From contig LEKQ01000001.1 in assembly GCA_001443005.1 (NCBI GenBank), forward strand, positions 454,792-518,791: a stretch of 64,000 nt of DNA, read 5' to 3'. Below are positions 1 to 13,338 of this stretch, piece by piece; the first letter of the stretch is position 1; each line of letters starts with the position of its first letter. The stretch comes from a bacterium GBS-1. GTDB taxonomy: Bacteria; Synergistota; GBS-1. Both the position numbers and the translations under genes were made by a program. Under the pieces are notes generated by a model. The model was given only the letters and a program-made list of their open reading frames with translations, searched no databases and was not told where the DNA came from.

Positions 1-99
1 CACAGCAACGAGGTCTATACCCTTAGAGCTACAGAGGTCTAAAACCTTATAGGCATTGTCTTTTATCTTTTCAAGGTATACCTCTAAAAGAGGATACAT
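1..99 (-). CDS. Ornithine/alanine racemase-like protein, N-terminal fragment (partial)
   Basis: Only the first 33 codons are in the window. They start at an ATG two bases after the argF stop and run off the left edge. The visible protein begins MYPLLEVYLEKIKDNA and continues VLDLCSSKGIDLVAV. This matches the opening of the alanine-racemase-like PLP family that includes ornithine racemase: a 'YP.LE..LEKI..N' start, then the first beta strand of the TIM barrel that carries the PLP lysine. That lysine would lie outside the window. The tight link to ornithine carbamoyltransferase favours an ornithine substrate, but a generic alanine racemase or YggS-type PLP protein cannot be excluded from 33 residues. 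Confidence 0.6.
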   Translation of the reverse strand, partial: MYPLLEVYLEKIKDNAYKVLDLCSSKGIDLVAV

Positions 100-101
100 G
101 C

Positions 102-1040
102 TCAAATAACTATAAGAGCCAATATTGCTTTATGGGCATGAAGTCTGTTTTCAGCCTCATCGAAAACTACCGAGTTGGGCCCATCCATGACATCATCGGT
201 TATCTCCTCTCCCCTATGAGCGGGTAAACAGTGCATAACTATAACATCTTCCTTAGCCAAGGAGACGAGCTCATTATTAACCCTATAAGGCTCAAATATT
301 TTCATTCTTTCAGCCTTTTCAGCTTCTTGGCCCATGCTAACCCAAACATCGGTGTATAAGATATCTGCACCTCTAACCGCTTCCTTAGGATCGCTTAAAA
401 TCTCTATCTTAGATCCGCTTCTTTTAGCAAACTCCTTAGCTTTATCTAAAACATCCTTCTCAGGATAATAACCCTTAGGAGAGCAAATAGTTATATCCAT
501 CCCCATTATGGTGGAGCCATAAAGCAGGGAGTGAGCCATGTTGTTTGCCCCATCACCTACGAAGACAAGTTTAAGTCCCTCAAACTTGCCTTTCTTCTCC
601 CATATTGTTAGAAGATCACCAAGCACCTGCGTTGGATGATATTTATCGGAAAGACCATTTATAACGGGTACAGAGGAAAATCGAGCGAGCTCCTCAACCG
701 TGGAGTGAGAGTAAACCCTCGCCATTATACAATCAACGTAGCGAGACAAAACCCTAGCAGTATCCGCCACCGTCTCTCCCCTACCAAGTTGAAGATCGTT
801 TTTGCTAAGATAAAGAGCATGCCCTCCAAGCTGAAGCATAGCTACCTCAAAGGATACCCTGGTCCGCGTAGATGGCTTCTCAAAGATCATGGCAAGTGTT
901 TTACCAGCGAGAAGCGGAGGAAACTCCCCCCTTTTAGCCTTAAGCTTTAGATCCTTAGCGGTCTCAAGTAAGGTCTCTATCTCCTCCCTCGTAAAATCCG
1001 CTAACGTCAAAAAGTGCCTACCCTTTAACTTGCAGACCAT
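102..1040 (-). CDS. argF: Ornithine carbamoyltransferase
   Basis: Transfers a carbamoyl group between carbamoyl phosphate and ornithine to give citrulline, in arginine synthesis or, run backwards, in arginine breakdown. At 312 residues it is normal length. The carbamoyl-phosphate signature STRTR is at residues 57-61, HPTQ at 135-138, the ornithine loop SMGQE at 235-239 and the HCLPAHRG signature at 270-277. These mark it as an ornithine rather than aspartate carbamoyltransferase. The ATG follows an AAGGAGGG site. It is the last complete gene of the long minus-strand operon and is followed after two bases by a racemase-like gene. Whether it works anabolically or catabolically cannot be told from the sequence. 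Confidence 0.93.
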   Translation of the reverse strand: MVCKLKGRHFLTLADFTREEIETLLETAKDLKLKAKRGEFPPLLAGKTLAMIFEKPSTRTRVSFEVAMLQLGGHALYLSKNDLQLGRGETVADTARVLSRYVDCIMARVYSHSTVEELARFSSVPVINGLSDKYHPTQVLGDLLTIWEKKGKFEGLKLVFVGDGANNMAHSLLYGSTIMGMDITICSPKGYYPEKDVLDKAKEFAKRSGSKIEILSDPKEAVRGADILYTDVWVSMGQEAEKAERMKIFEPYRVNNELVSLAKEDVIVMHCLPAHRGEEITDDVMDGPNSVVFDEAENRLHAHKAILALIVI

Positions 1041-1055
1041 TTAAAACTACCCTCC

Positions 1056-2264
1056 TTAAGCTCCATATTTCTTTAACCTTAGGGCGTTAGCCAAAACAAG
1101 GGGCATAAGGTCAATCGCATAAATTATACCCAAGCTTCCCTTGAGGCACTCGCTCTCACAGAAGGATGATATTTTGCTCGGCAAGACATAGGGAGACCAA
1201 AGAAGGACGGGAACTGGATGCCAACTATGGGACTTAAGAAGAGCGGGTGTGGAGTGATCTCCTGTTATAACTAAAACGTCTGGGGAAGCCTCAAGCAGAA
1301 TCGGAAGGGCTTTGTCAACCTTCTCTATAACTTCAACTTTCTTATCGAAAGCTCCATCTTCACCGTAGGAATCAGCCTTCTTTACGTGTATATAAAAGAA
1401 ATCATACTTGTCTTTATTCTCCTTAACCGCATTAAAGGCATCCTCGGGCTCAGGACCAGTCTCGATCGGCTCCATCCCTACAAGCTGAGCTACCCCCCTA
1501 TACATAGGGTAGTAAGCTACCGAAGCACACTTAAGCCCGTAAAGCTCTTCCATCGTAGGGATATCTGGCGGCAAAGCAAACCCCCTTAGAAGAATAGTGT
1601 TAGCAGGCCACTCATCCTTTAAAACTTCGCTCGCTTTCTCTATAAACTTATTAACTATCTCCTCCGATCTTTTAGCTTCAGGAGAGAGAGCCTTCGCTCT
1701 CTCAGGTGGTAAGCCATTCTTCTGCGGATCAGCATCGCTAATCTTATCAGACAACCCCTCTCCCCTGAAAACCACCGCAAATCTGTGCTCCATGCCAGGG
1801 TATAAGTATACTTTGACCCCATCTATCTCCCTTATCTCCATGGAAAGCTTAGCAGTAAGTCTCTGATTCACCTCCGTTGAAATCCTCCCTGCTCTTCTAT
1901 CGATTATCATCCCATCCTTTAAAGTTGCATAGTTTCCCCTACAGGTCAGATCCCCCTTTCGAACGTCCGCTCCTACACCAAGCGTCTCAAGTATCCCTCT
2001 ACCTATATCATATCTTATAGGATCATAACCAAAGAGAGCTAGGTGCCCAGCACCGCTCCCTGGCGTCAAACCAGGCATGATGGGATAAAGCAAACCACAA
2101 GATGACTCATAGGCAAGCTTATCCATGTTTGGCGTATTAGCAGCCTCGAGCTCCGTTTTACCATTCACCGGCAAGCCACCAAGCCCGTCTATGACCAGAA
2201 AGAAAATCTTCGTCTTAGCATCCCTTATCGCAAGATCCCTCAGTATATCCTCTCTATTCAACAT
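1056..2264 (-). CDS. apgM: 2,3-bisphosphoglycerate-independent phosphoglycerate mutase, archaeal type
   Basis: Interconverts 3- and 2-phosphoglycerate in glycolysis and gluconeogenesis without a bisphosphoglycerate cofactor. The N-terminal FLVIDGLGGLP segment and the following ELEAANTPNMDKLA match the metal- and phosphoserine-site region of ApgM, a member of the alkaline phosphatase superfamily. VITGDHSTP and the later SWHPVPVLLWSP carry the C-terminal metal ligands. Its length of about 402 residues fits ApgM rather than the ~510-residue bacterial GpmI. I chose the ATG at 2264 because it lies just after GGGGAGGGGGTG; the GTG at 2270 falls inside that site. It follows the EF-G paralogue in the same operon. 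ApgM occurs in archaea and scattered thermophilic or anaerobic bacteria. Confidence 0.9.
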   Translation of the reverse strand: MLNREDILRDLAIRDAKTKIFFLVIDGLGGLPVNGKTELEAANTPNMDKLAYESSCGLLYPIMPGLTPGSGAGHLALFGYDPIRYDIGRGILETLGVGADVRKGDLTCRGNYATLKDGMIIDRRAGRISTEVNQRLTAKLSMEIREIDGVKVYLYPGMEHRFAVVFRGEGLSDKISDADPQKNGLPPERAKALSPEAKRSEEIVNKFIEKASEVLKDEWPANTILLRGFALPPDIPTMEELYGLKCASVAYYPMYRGVAQLVGMEPIETGPEPEDAFNAVKENKDKYDFFYIHVKKADSYGEDGAFDKKVEVIEKVDKALPILLEASPDVLVITGDHSTPALLKSHSWHPVPVLLWSPYVLPSKISSFCESECLKGSLGIIYAIDLMPLVLANALRLKKYGA

Positions 2265-2285
2265 AGACACCCCCTCCCCAAAACT

Positions 2286-4376
2286 TTACTTTCTCTCCTC
2301 CTCCTGCTCCCTTTGAGCCTCTTCGATTATCCTCTTGGCTATCTCAGGAGGAACCTCCTCATAGTGCGATAGGCTCATCCTAAAGCTTCCCCTTCCAGAG
2401 GTTATCGAGCGCAAAGTTATAGCATATCTGGCCATCTCAGCCATAGGAACCAGGGCCTTGACCACCTGAAGCCTGCCTTTTGACTCTATACCCAATATCC
2501 TACCACGCTTGCTATTGAGATCACCCATAACGTCACCAAGATAATCTTCAGGAACGGTAACTTCCACCTCCATTATAGGCTCAAGCAAGACTGGGTTGGC
2601 TTCAGCTATACCTTTCTTAAAGGACAAGGAAGCAGCTATCTTAAAAGCCATCTCAGAGGAGTCCACCTCATGGTATTTACCATCGTAAAGTATGGCCTTA
2701 AAGTCCACGGTTGGATAACCAGCCAATACACCCTTCTGCATAGCCTCCCTAAGCCCTTTTTCTACCGCTGGGATATACTGCTTAGGAACGACTCCACCAA
2801 CTATTCTATCCTCGAACTGAAAACCGCTTCCTCTAGGCAATGGCTCATACTCTATCCATACCCATCCATATTGACCGCGACCGCCGCTCTGCTTAACATA
2901 TTTACCCTCTGCCTTAGACCTCCCCTTAATAGTCTCCCTATAAGGAATCTTGGGCATTCTCACGTTTAAATCTACGTTATATCTCGTTTTCATCCTATCG
3001 ATGGCAACATCAAGATGAATATCACCCATGCCAGCTATAACCGTATCCCCCGTCTCAACGTTCTTGTAAGACTTGAAAGTCGGGTCCGCTTCCATCAATC
3101 TCTGGAGAGCGTTGCTTAAGCGATCTTCATCTCCCTTCGTCTTAGGCTCTATAGCGAGGAAGTAAACCGGCTCAGGGAACTTAACGCTCGGGAAAACTAT
3201 AGGAGCATCCTTAGCGCAAAGCGTGTCACCGAAACCGCTCACCTTAGGCTTAGCTATAACCACGATATCACCAGCTATAGCTTTATCAGCCTTAATCAGG
3301 CTCTTCCCCATCGGGTAAGATAGATTGCTTAACCTTTCCTCTTCTTTCTTAGTTGAATTTAAAACGTTAGAATCGGCAGCAACTTCTCCAGACCAGACCC
3401 GCATATATACGAGCTTACCCACATAGGGATCCAAAGCCACCTTAAATACCCATGCAGAAAAGGGATCAGATGGACTTGGACTCCTCAATATCTCCTCTCC
3501 AGTATCAGGATGACTTCCCTTCACGGGAGGTCTATCTGAGGGGGAAGGCAGCAAATCAACAATGTAATCCATAAGCTGTCTTATACCTATATTCTCCGAA
3601 GCAGATCCAGCAAGCACAGGGACGACTTCCCCGCTTAAAACCGCCTTCCTCATCGCCCTCGTTATCTCCTCAGGGGATATCTCACTCCCCTCAAGATATC
3701 TCTCCATGAGCTCCTCATCGGTCTCAACTATCTTCTCTATCAACATCTCCCTTATCTCAGCGACTCTTTTCTCCATGTCGGCAGGTATCTTATCCTCTCG
3801 AAACTTCCCACTCCTGTCCCTCTCATATATGTAAGCCTTCTCCTTAAGTAGATCAACAACCCCCGTGAAAGACTGTTCAGCTCCTATTGGGATGGTTATG
3901 GGAACCGCATTTCGAGAAAGGTAGTCCTTAACCATCTCATAAACCCTGTAAAAATCAGCCCTCTCTCTATCAAGCTTGTTTATAAAAACCATTCTCGGTA
4001 GACCAAGCTCCGTTGCATACTCCCACGTCTTCTCAGTATTCACCTCAACACCGGAAACAGCACAAACAACGCTTATAATGCTATCGCAAACCCTTATGGG
4101 AGCCAAAACCTCTCCTACAAAGTCGGCATACCCAGGCATATCCACTATGTTTATTCTCTTCCCTCTATAGTCGATGAAGGCAACTGCCGCGTTAATGGAT
4201 ATCTTCCTCTTAATCTCATCTGGGTCGAAATCCATTACGGTATTTCCGTCATCCACCCTACCTAACCTAGTGATCGATCCTCCATTAAAGAGAATAGCCT
4301 CAGCCAGAGACGTTTTTCCTGCACTACCATGTGCAACTAAACCTACGTTTCTAATGTCAGAAGGCCCGTACCCCAT
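2286..4376 (-). CDS. Elongation factor G-like GTPase (EF-G paralogue)
   Basis: A 696-residue translational GTPase with the EF-G domain order: G domain, domain II, then domains III-V. The P-loop reads AHGSAGKTSL instead of the AHIDAGKTT of canonical EF-G; DMPGYADF is the G3 motif and NKLD the G4 motif. This variant P-loop is typical of the 'EF-G-like' (EF-G2) family found beside a normal fusA. Domain IV carries SGGRGQYGWVWIEYEP and domain V ends with SLSHYEEVP. The canonical fusA would be expected elsewhere in the genome, in a ribosomal operon. The precise role is unclear; paralogues of this type have been linked to ribosome-dependent GTP hydrolysis with weak or specialised translocation. Its ATG follows AGGAGGTTAGAAGAT. 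Confidence 0.85.
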   Translation of the reverse strand: MGYGPSDIRNVGLVAHGSAGKTSLAEAILFNGGSITRLGRVDDGNTVMDFDPDEIKRKISINAAVAFIDYRGKRINIVDMPGYADFVGEVLAPIRVCDSIISVVCAVSGVEVNTEKTWEYATELGLPRMVFINKLDRERADFYRVYEMVKDYLSRNAVPITIPIGAEQSFTGVVDLLKEKAYIYERDRSGKFREDKIPADMEKRVAEIREMLIEKIVETDEELMERYLEGSEISPEEITRAMRKAVLSGEVVPVLAGSASENIGIRQLMDYIVDLLPSPSDRPPVKGSHPDTGEEILRSPSPSDPFSAWVFKVALDPYVGKLVYMRVWSGEVAADSNVLNSTKKEEERLSNLSYPMGKSLIKADKAIAGDIVVIAKPKVSGFGDTLCAKDAPIVFPSVKFPEPVYFLAIEPKTKGDEDRLSNALQRLMEADPTFKSYKNVETGDTVIAGMGDIHLDVAIDRMKTRYNVDLNVRMPKIPYRETIKGRSKAEGKYVKQSGGRGQYGWVWIEYEPLPRGSGFQFEDRIVGGVVPKQYIPAVEKGLREAMQKGVLAGYPTVDFKAILYDGKYHEVDSSEMAFKIAASLSFKKGIAEANPVLLEPIMEVEVTVPEDYLGDVMGDLNSKRGRILGIESKGRLQVVKALVPMAEMARYAITLRSITSGRGSFRMSLSHYEEVPPEIAKRIIEEAQREQEEERK

Positions 4377-4381
4377 ATCTT

Positions 4382-5608
4382 CTAACCTCCTCCTTTTTTA
4401 CAGAATATCCCAATTGCCTCTATGTGAGACGTTTGAGGAAACATATCAACCCACTTCAAGGATTCAAGATCATAACCTGCTCCCCTTAAGCGAAGCAGGT
4501 CCCTTGCCAATACTGGAGGATGACAGGAAACATAGACCACCTTCTTAATACTGCTTCCCTTTAAAGCTTGAATTATGCCCTTTCCAATACCCTGCCTTGG
4601 CGGATCAACTACAAGCGCCTCTCCATCGAAATCGGAAACTAAAGATGGAAAGACCTCCTCTGCATCTCCCCTTATGACTTCGGCTAACCCTAAGAGACTA
4701 TGTTCCTTGAGATTTTCCTGAGCATCCTTAACAGCAGACTCGTTAGCTTCGATAAGCTTAACCTCTTTACCCTCGCGAGCAAGCAACATCCCCAAAATCC
4801 CAACCCCGCTATAAAGATACCATATTTTCTCAAACTCTTTAAGCTCCCTAACTATAAAAAGATATAACTCCTCTGCAACCTTAGGATTAACTTGGGAAAA
4901 AGAATCATAGGAAAACTTAAGATTAAGGCCACACCATTTCTCATAAGTGTAAGACCTACCCTTTAGTGTGAACCCTCTTTCGACTATAAAGAAGGGCAGC
5001 TCTTTTAACCTTTTCCTCCTCTCTTTCCTAATCTTGCTACAAGAGACCAAGACCTCGCTTTTATCCCTACCATAATTGCTTCTTATGGAAACCTCCGTAC
5101 CCTTTTCGAAAGCGCCAATCTCATCTAAGACCAGCTTTGCCTCATTAATCGTAGAAACGAGAACAGGGCAACTTCCTATCCAAATGACCTCGTTCGTTCC
5201 TCTCCTAAAGAAGCCAAGCCTACCTCTATGATCTGCATGGAATCGAACCCTATATCTGTACCCCCAAGCTTGGCCCTTATAAATCAGCTCAGGCTTAACC
5301 TTCTCCTTTCCTATCCTCTCAAAGACCTCCTCCAAGGCTTCTTCCTTAAAAGTTATCTGCCCCTCATAGGATATATGCTGCCAATCACAACCCCCACATA
5401 AACCGAAGAACTGACAGCGAGGAGAAACCCTAAAGGGAGAAGGGTCTATGACCTCACTAACCTCACCCAAGGAGTAATCCCCTCTAATTTCGGTCACCCT
5501 CACCTCAACAACCTCACCCTTTAAAGCTCCCCTCACGAAAACAACCCCTTGAGGTGTACGGGAAATGCCATATCCTCCATAAACCATCCTCTCTATAGAA
5601 AGCCTCAT
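4382..5608 (-). CDS. RlmD/TrmA-family (uracil-5-)-methyltransferase with TRAM domain
   Basis: S-adenosylmethionine-dependent methyltransferase that makes 5-methyluridine in 23S rRNA or tRNA. The first ~60 residues form a TRAM RNA-binding domain. [14 protein letters not shown] supplies cysteines of the iron-sulfur cluster seen in RlmD (RumA). The C-terminal half holds the Rossmann methyltransferase with VDPPRQG and the catalytic cysteine in [13 protein letters not shown]. At 408 residues it is typical of the RlmD/RlmCD group. The ATG overlaps the gatB stop as ATGA, implying coupled translation. The exact uridine target cannot be assigned, so no symbol is given. Confidence 0.88.
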   Translation of the reverse strand: MRLSIERMVYGGYGISRTPQGVVFVRGALKGEVVEVRVTEIRGDYSLGEVSEVIDPSPFRVSPRCQFFGLCGGCDWQHISYEGQITFKEEALEEVFERIGKEKVKPELIYKGQAWGYRYRVRFHADHRGRLGFFRRGTNEVIWIGSCPVLVSTINEAKLVLDEIGAFEKGTEVSIRSNYGRDKSEVLVSCSKIRKERRKRLKELPFFIVERGFTLKGRSYTYEKWCGLNLKFSYDSFSQVNPKVAEELYLFIVRELKEFEKIWYLYSGVGILGMLLAREGKEVKLIEANESAVKDAQENLKEHSLLGLAEVIRGDAEEVFPSLVSDFDGEALVVDPPRQGIGKGIIQALKGSSIKKVVYVSCHPPVLARDLLRLRGAGYDLESLKWVDMFPQTSHIEAIGIFCKKGGG

Positions 5609-7044
5609 GAAAGGGCCTTAAGCTCCTCCTCCAAAACCTTTCTAACCACGGCTGGGTTAGCTTTGCCCTTGGTAACCTTCATCACTTGCCCAAGAAGGAA
5701 GTTAAAAGCCTTATCCTTCCCACTTAGGTATGACTTCACCGCATCCTCATTCTCTTCCAAAACCCTCTTAACCGCATCTTTTAAAGCCTCCTCATCGCTA
5801 ACCTGCTCCAACCCCTTAGATTTAACTATATCTATTGGTGCCCTCCTCTCCCTTATCGATTCCTCAAACACAGCTTTCGCAACCTGATTGTTAATCACGC
5901 CCTTTTCTAAAAGCTCCAAAACCTCTTTAAGGTAAGGAATAGCGAAGTAACAATCCTCTATCTTGAGCCTTAGATCATCAACTATCCTCAAAAGCTCCAC
6001 CTGAATCCAATTGGAAACCTCTTTGGGCTTACCTATTTCCCTAACGCAGGCATCGAAGAAATCTCCCAAAACCTTAGATGAGCTGAGCACAAAAACTTCA
6101 TAATCTCCTAGGCCAAAATCCATCTTCCATCTATTTCTCCTATCCCAGGGAAGCTCTGGCATAGTTTTACTTATCTCAGATACCATTTCATCAGAAATGA
6201 ATAATGGAAGAAGGTCTGGTTCGGGAAAATAGCGATAATCATGCGCTTCCTCCTTCCCTCTTAAAGAGGTAGTGATACCCTTCGAATCATCCCAGTGCCT
6301 CGTCTCCTGAATGACCTCCCCGCCCGAAAGGATTACCTCCATATGCCTGTTTATCTCATAAGCTAAGGCCCTCTCAATTGCTTTAAAGGAGTTCATGTTC
6401 TTTATCTCTGTTTTTGTTCCAAACTTTCCGTCTACAGATATGGATATGTTAGCGTCGCACCTTAAAGACCCCTCCTCCATGTTTCCGTCAGAAACGCCAA
6501 GATGCTGAACTAGACTTCTTAACTCCATAACGAAGTTCCTAGCCTCCTCAGGAGACGAAATATCTGGCTCGGTAACTATCTCTATCAGAGGAACACCACA
6601 CCTGTTGAAATCGACCAATGAGTATTCCGCTCCCTCCAGCCTACCGGTTTTCGTGGGGTGAACCAGCTTCCCAGCATCCTCCTCCATGTGAACCCTTCTT
6701 ATCCTTATCCTCTTCCCATCGATCACAAGATAACCGTTTACAGCTAAGGGAATATCATACTGAGATATCTGATAAGCCTTTGGGAGGTCAGGGTAAAAGT
6801 AGTTTTTCCTGTGAAACCTAGTCTTTTTCAGTATAGTACAGTTTAAAGCCAAAGCGGCTCTTAAAGCAAGCTTTAGCGCTTCCTTATTTAGAACGGGGAG
6901 AGAACCAGGTAGCCCTAAGCAAACTGGACAAACTATGGTGTTAGGCTCCCTACCAACATAATCCGTAGGGCAAGAACAAAACAGCTTAGTTTTGGTCAAC
7001 AACTGACAATGAATCTCAAGGCCGATAACGGGTTTCAATTCCAA
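5605..7044 (-). CDS. gatB: Aspartyl/glutamyl-tRNA(Asn/Gln) amidotransferase subunit B
   Basis: tRNA-binding and kinase subunit of GatCAB, which amidates mischarged Glu-tRNA(Gln) or Asp-tRNA(Asn). The start [16 protein letters not shown], the zinc-site cysteines (C24/C26 region and the later CPVCLGLPG), [20 protein letters not shown] and [12 protein letters not shown] are family hallmarks. At 479 residues it is standard length, with the YqeY-like tail domain at the end. The TTG start sits six bases after GGAGGTGA and the gene follows gatA by only seven bases. gatC, gatA and gatB run consecutively in the order of assembly of the complex. Confidence 0.96.
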   Translation of the reverse strand: MELKPVIGLEIHCQLLTKTKLFCSCPTDYVGREPNTIVCPVCLGLPGSLPVLNKEALKLALRAALALNCTILKKTRFHRKNYFYPDLPKAYQISQYDIPLAVNGYLVIDGKRIRIRRVHMEEDAGKLVHPTKTGRLEGAEYSLVDFNRCGVPLIEIVTEPDISSPEEARNFVMELRSLVQHLGVSDGNMEEGSLRCDANISISVDGKFGTKTEIKNMNSFKAIERALAYEINRHMEVILSGGEVIQETRHWDDSKGITTSLRGKEEAHDYRYFPEPDLLPLFISDEMVSEISKTMPELPWDRRNRWKMDFGLGDYEVFVLSSSKVLGDFFDACVREIGKPKEVSNWIQVELLRIVDDLRLKIEDCYFAIPYLKEVLELLEKGVINNQVAKAVFEESIRERRAPIDIVKSKGLEQVSDEEALKDAVKRVLEENEDAVKSYLSGKDKAFNFLLGQVMKVTKGKANPAVVRKVLEEELKALS

Positions 7045-7050
7045 ATCCGC

Positions 7051-8511
7051 TCACCTCCGATAAGGCCTACGACTATGGCACTCGGTTTCAGCTTCGAAGG
7101 CAGATGCAACCCCCAGAACCCCATATTCGTCAAAAGCCCTTCCTATTATCTGAATACCTATCGGCAGCCCATCATCCGAAAACCCACCATTTATAGATAT
7201 AGCGCAAATTCCAGCCAAGTTAACGGGAACCGTAAATACATCAGAGAGATACATAAGTATAGGATCATCTATCTTCTCTCCTATCTTAAATGCTGGCGTT
7301 GGAGATGTGGGAGTTAATATATAATCAACCTCTTTGAAAGCTTCATCAAAATCTTCCTTAACTAATCTCCTCACCTTTAAAGCTTTAAGGTAAAAGGCAT
7401 CATAATATCCAGCACTTAGAACATAAGTTCCTATCATTATCCTTCTCTTAACTTCCTCACCGAAACCGTTCGTCCTCGTCTCGAGATACATCTCCCTCAA
7501 CGACCCAGCCTTGAGCCTTAGTCCATATTGAACACCATCATATCTCGCGAGGTTGGAGCTAGCCTCAGCGGGAGCTATTATGTAGTAAGTAGGAAGAGCG
7601 TACTCAATGTGAGGTAGAGATATTTCCACCACTTTAGCCCCAAGCTTCTCAAAAACCCTCTTAGCCTCCTCTATCACGCGAGCGACCGATCTATCGATAG
7701 ATTCACTGACGCATTCTCTTGGAAGCCCAATCTTTATACCCTTAAGATCCTTAACTTCGCAAGCTTCAAGATAGTTAGGCAGATTCAACTTTATAGAGGT
7801 GGAATCCTTGTCATCCTTTCCTGCTATAACCTGAAGCAAGAGCGCGCAATCTTTGACATCCTTGGTCATGGGACCTATCTGATCCAGAGAGGAAGCGTAA
7901 GCTATAAGACCATATCTTGAAACTAAACCATAGGTTGGCTTCAAGCCAACTATACCGCAGAAGGCCGCAGGTTGTCTAACCGACCCACCCGTATCTGAAC
8001 CCAAAGCTAATATGGCCTCACCGGCAGCTACAGCAGCCGCAGAGCCACCGCTTGATCCACCAGGAACGGTCTCCGGATTCCAAGGGTTTCGCGTAGGACC
8101 AAAGGCAGAATTTTCAGTAGAAGAGCCCATCGCAAACTCATCAAGGTTCGTTTTACCTACTATTATCCCACCTGCTCTCTTAACTCGAGCCACAACCGTA
8201 GCATCGTAAGGAGGACGAAATCCCTTAAGTATCTTTGAAGCACATGTAGTTTCAATCCCCTTGGTACAAATTATGTCCTTAATAGCAATTGGGATCCCAC
8301 CAAGGGGTAAACTCTCACCCTCCTTAAGCCTCCTTTTAACCTCCTTGGCCTGAGCGTAGGAACTATCCCTAAGAAGTGTTATATAAGAATTTAACGTCCC
8401 CTCAACGGCATCTATCCTATTAAACACGGAATCAAGAACATCTTCAGGCCCAATCTCCCCCTTTGATATCATCTCTTTAAGCTTCCAAGCTGGCATATCG
8501 CATAACTCCAA
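7051..8511 (-). CDS. gatA: Aspartyl/glutamyl-tRNA(Asn/Gln) amidotransferase subunit A
   Basis: Amidase subunit of GatCAB; it releases ammonia from glutamine or asparagine for transfer to the mischarged tRNA. The amidase-signature triad is visible: Lys in AIKDIICTKG (about residue 77), cis-Ser and nucleophile Ser in the VPGGSSGGSAAAVAAG and GSDTGGSVRQPAAFCG segments. At 486 residues it is normal for the family. The TTG start follows GGGGGGAGATGTT. It is preceded by gatC and followed by gatB in one operon. Confidence 0.96.
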   Translation of the reverse strand: MELCDMPAWKLKEMISKGEIGPEDVLDSVFNRIDAVEGTLNSYITLLRDSSYAQAKEVKRRLKEGESLPLGGIPIAIKDIICTKGIETTCASKILKGFRPPYDATVVARVKRAGGIIVGKTNLDEFAMGSSTENSAFGPTRNPWNPETVPGGSSGGSAAAVAAGEAILALGSDTGGSVRQPAAFCGIVGLKPTYGLVSRYGLIAYASSLDQIGPMTKDVKDCALLLQVIAGKDDKDSTSIKLNLPNYLEACEVKDLKGIKIGLPRECVSESIDRSVARVIEEAKRVFEKLGAKVVEISLPHIEYALPTYYIIAPAEASSNLARYDGVQYGLRLKAGSLREMYLETRTNGFGEEVKRRIMIGTYVLSAGYYDAFYLKALKVRRLVKEDFDEAFKEVDYILTPTSPTPAFKIGEKIDDPILMYLSDVFTVPVNLAGICAISINGGFSDDGLPIGIQIIGRAFDEYGVLGVASAFEAETECHSRRPYRR

Positions 8512-8528
8512 AACATCTCCCCCCTTCG

Positions 8529-8813
8529 CTAAACTATTCTTGGAACCTTAATGTATCCCCCTTCCTTATCAGGAGCCATGCCTAAAACATCTTCTTGCGA
8601 TAATCCTTCTCCCACTTCATCATCCCTTAAGGGAGTGGACTCCTCGATAACATGGCTTAACGGCTCAACGTTAGCGGTATCCAGCTCCTGAAGCTTAGCG
8701 AAATACTCTAGTATCCTACTGAAATGATGTATCATTTTCTCCTTCTCCTCTCCCTTTAGATCCAAATACGCCAACTTCATAATGTGTTCAACGTCACCCC
8801 TCGAGACCTTCAT
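8529..8813 (-). CDS. gatC: Aspartyl/glutamyl-tRNA(Asn/Gln) amidotransferase subunit C
   Basis: Small 94-residue clamp subunit of GatCAB that wraps around GatA and stabilises the GatA-GatB contact. The N-terminal helical part (residues 1-45) reads VEHIMKLAYLDLKGEEKEKMIHHF, followed by the conserved VEPLSHV and a PLRDDEV segment. It lies 17 bases after ligA and 17 bases before gatA, so the three subunits are co-transcribed. The presence of GatCAB implies that glutaminyl- or asparaginyl-tRNA is made indirectly in this organism. Confidence 0.93.
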   Translation of the reverse strand: MKVSRGDVEHIMKLAYLDLKGEEKEKMIHHFSRILEYFAKLQELDTANVEPLSHVIEESTPLRDDEVGEGLSQEDVLGMAPDKEGGYIKVPRIV

Positions 8814-8830
8814 TTCTCACCTTACCCTCC

Positions 8831-12390
<3,560 letters not shown>

Positions 12391-12398
<8 letters not shown>

Positions 12399-13338
12399 CC
12401 CTTCCCATCTTTGACTTTACGGAGACAAGAACCTCCATCATGCTAGAGAGGCTCCCAAGTCTCAATATATATCCCCTTAGCCAACTTGAACTACTCATAT
12501 CTCTTAAGATCCACGGGATTATCGCCTTAACGTACTTAGCTCCCTTATCATCCCCATATAAGCTTTTAACCTCATGGCAAAAATCTAAAAGCCAGTTTAT
12601 TCTATCTAAGGATGACTCTTTAGTATAGTATCCCTTACTTTCGAGCTCCCTTATCTGCCTCGGAAGAAAGGGGTTTCTTAATACCCCACTTGCAAGCATA
12701 ACGCCATCACACTTTGTGAACTCAACCATCGCTAAAGCATCTTCAGCTTTATTCACCCCTCCGTTCCCTATAACTGGAACGGAAATCTCTTCTTTAAGTC
12801 TCCTTATGCTACCCCAATCAACAGGCCCTTCGGAACCATCTTCCACATACCTGGCATGAAGTGTTATCCAAGATACTCCTTCCCTCTCCAACACCTTGGA
12901 TAGCTCCAAAAAGGTCTCCCTACCCCGCCAGCCTTTCCTAAGTTTAACGCTCACCGGAATGGTTACCGCTTCCCTAACCTTAGAGAAAACCTTAAGAGCT
13001 CTATCCAAGTCCAAGAGAAGCTTAGCTCCACCATCGCTTTTTAAGATCTTACGAGCAGGACAACCCATGTTTATGTCGATGCTTGAAGCTCCCCACCTCT
13101 CGGCTATTTTAGCCCCTTCGGCCATCTTAACTGGGTCTCCTCCAACTAATTGCACCCCAACAGAACTTTCATCGGGAGCTATATCAATCAAGCTCAAAGC
13201 CTTGGGATCAAGATGATACAGAGCCACACCGCTTATCATCTCTGTATAAGCATAATCTATTACGTTATCACGACCTATAAGCTTTCTAAAGGGGCTTTTA
13301 GTTATCCCAGCTATAGGAGCTAAAAATAGCCTTATCAC
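12391..13338 (-). CDS. tRNA-dihydrouridine synthase
   Basis: FMN-dependent enzyme that reduces uridine to dihydrouridine in tRNA D-loops. It is a TIM barrel of 315 residues opening APIAGITKSPFR, with the catalytic cysteine in INMGCPARKI (about residue 95) and the flavin/tRNA motif VIGNGGVNKAEDAL. Most bacterial Dus proteins are 310-350 residues, so it is complete. The GTG start overlaps the coaX stop as GTGA, indicating translational coupling. I cannot tell DusA, DusB and DusC apart with confidence. Confidence 0.93.
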
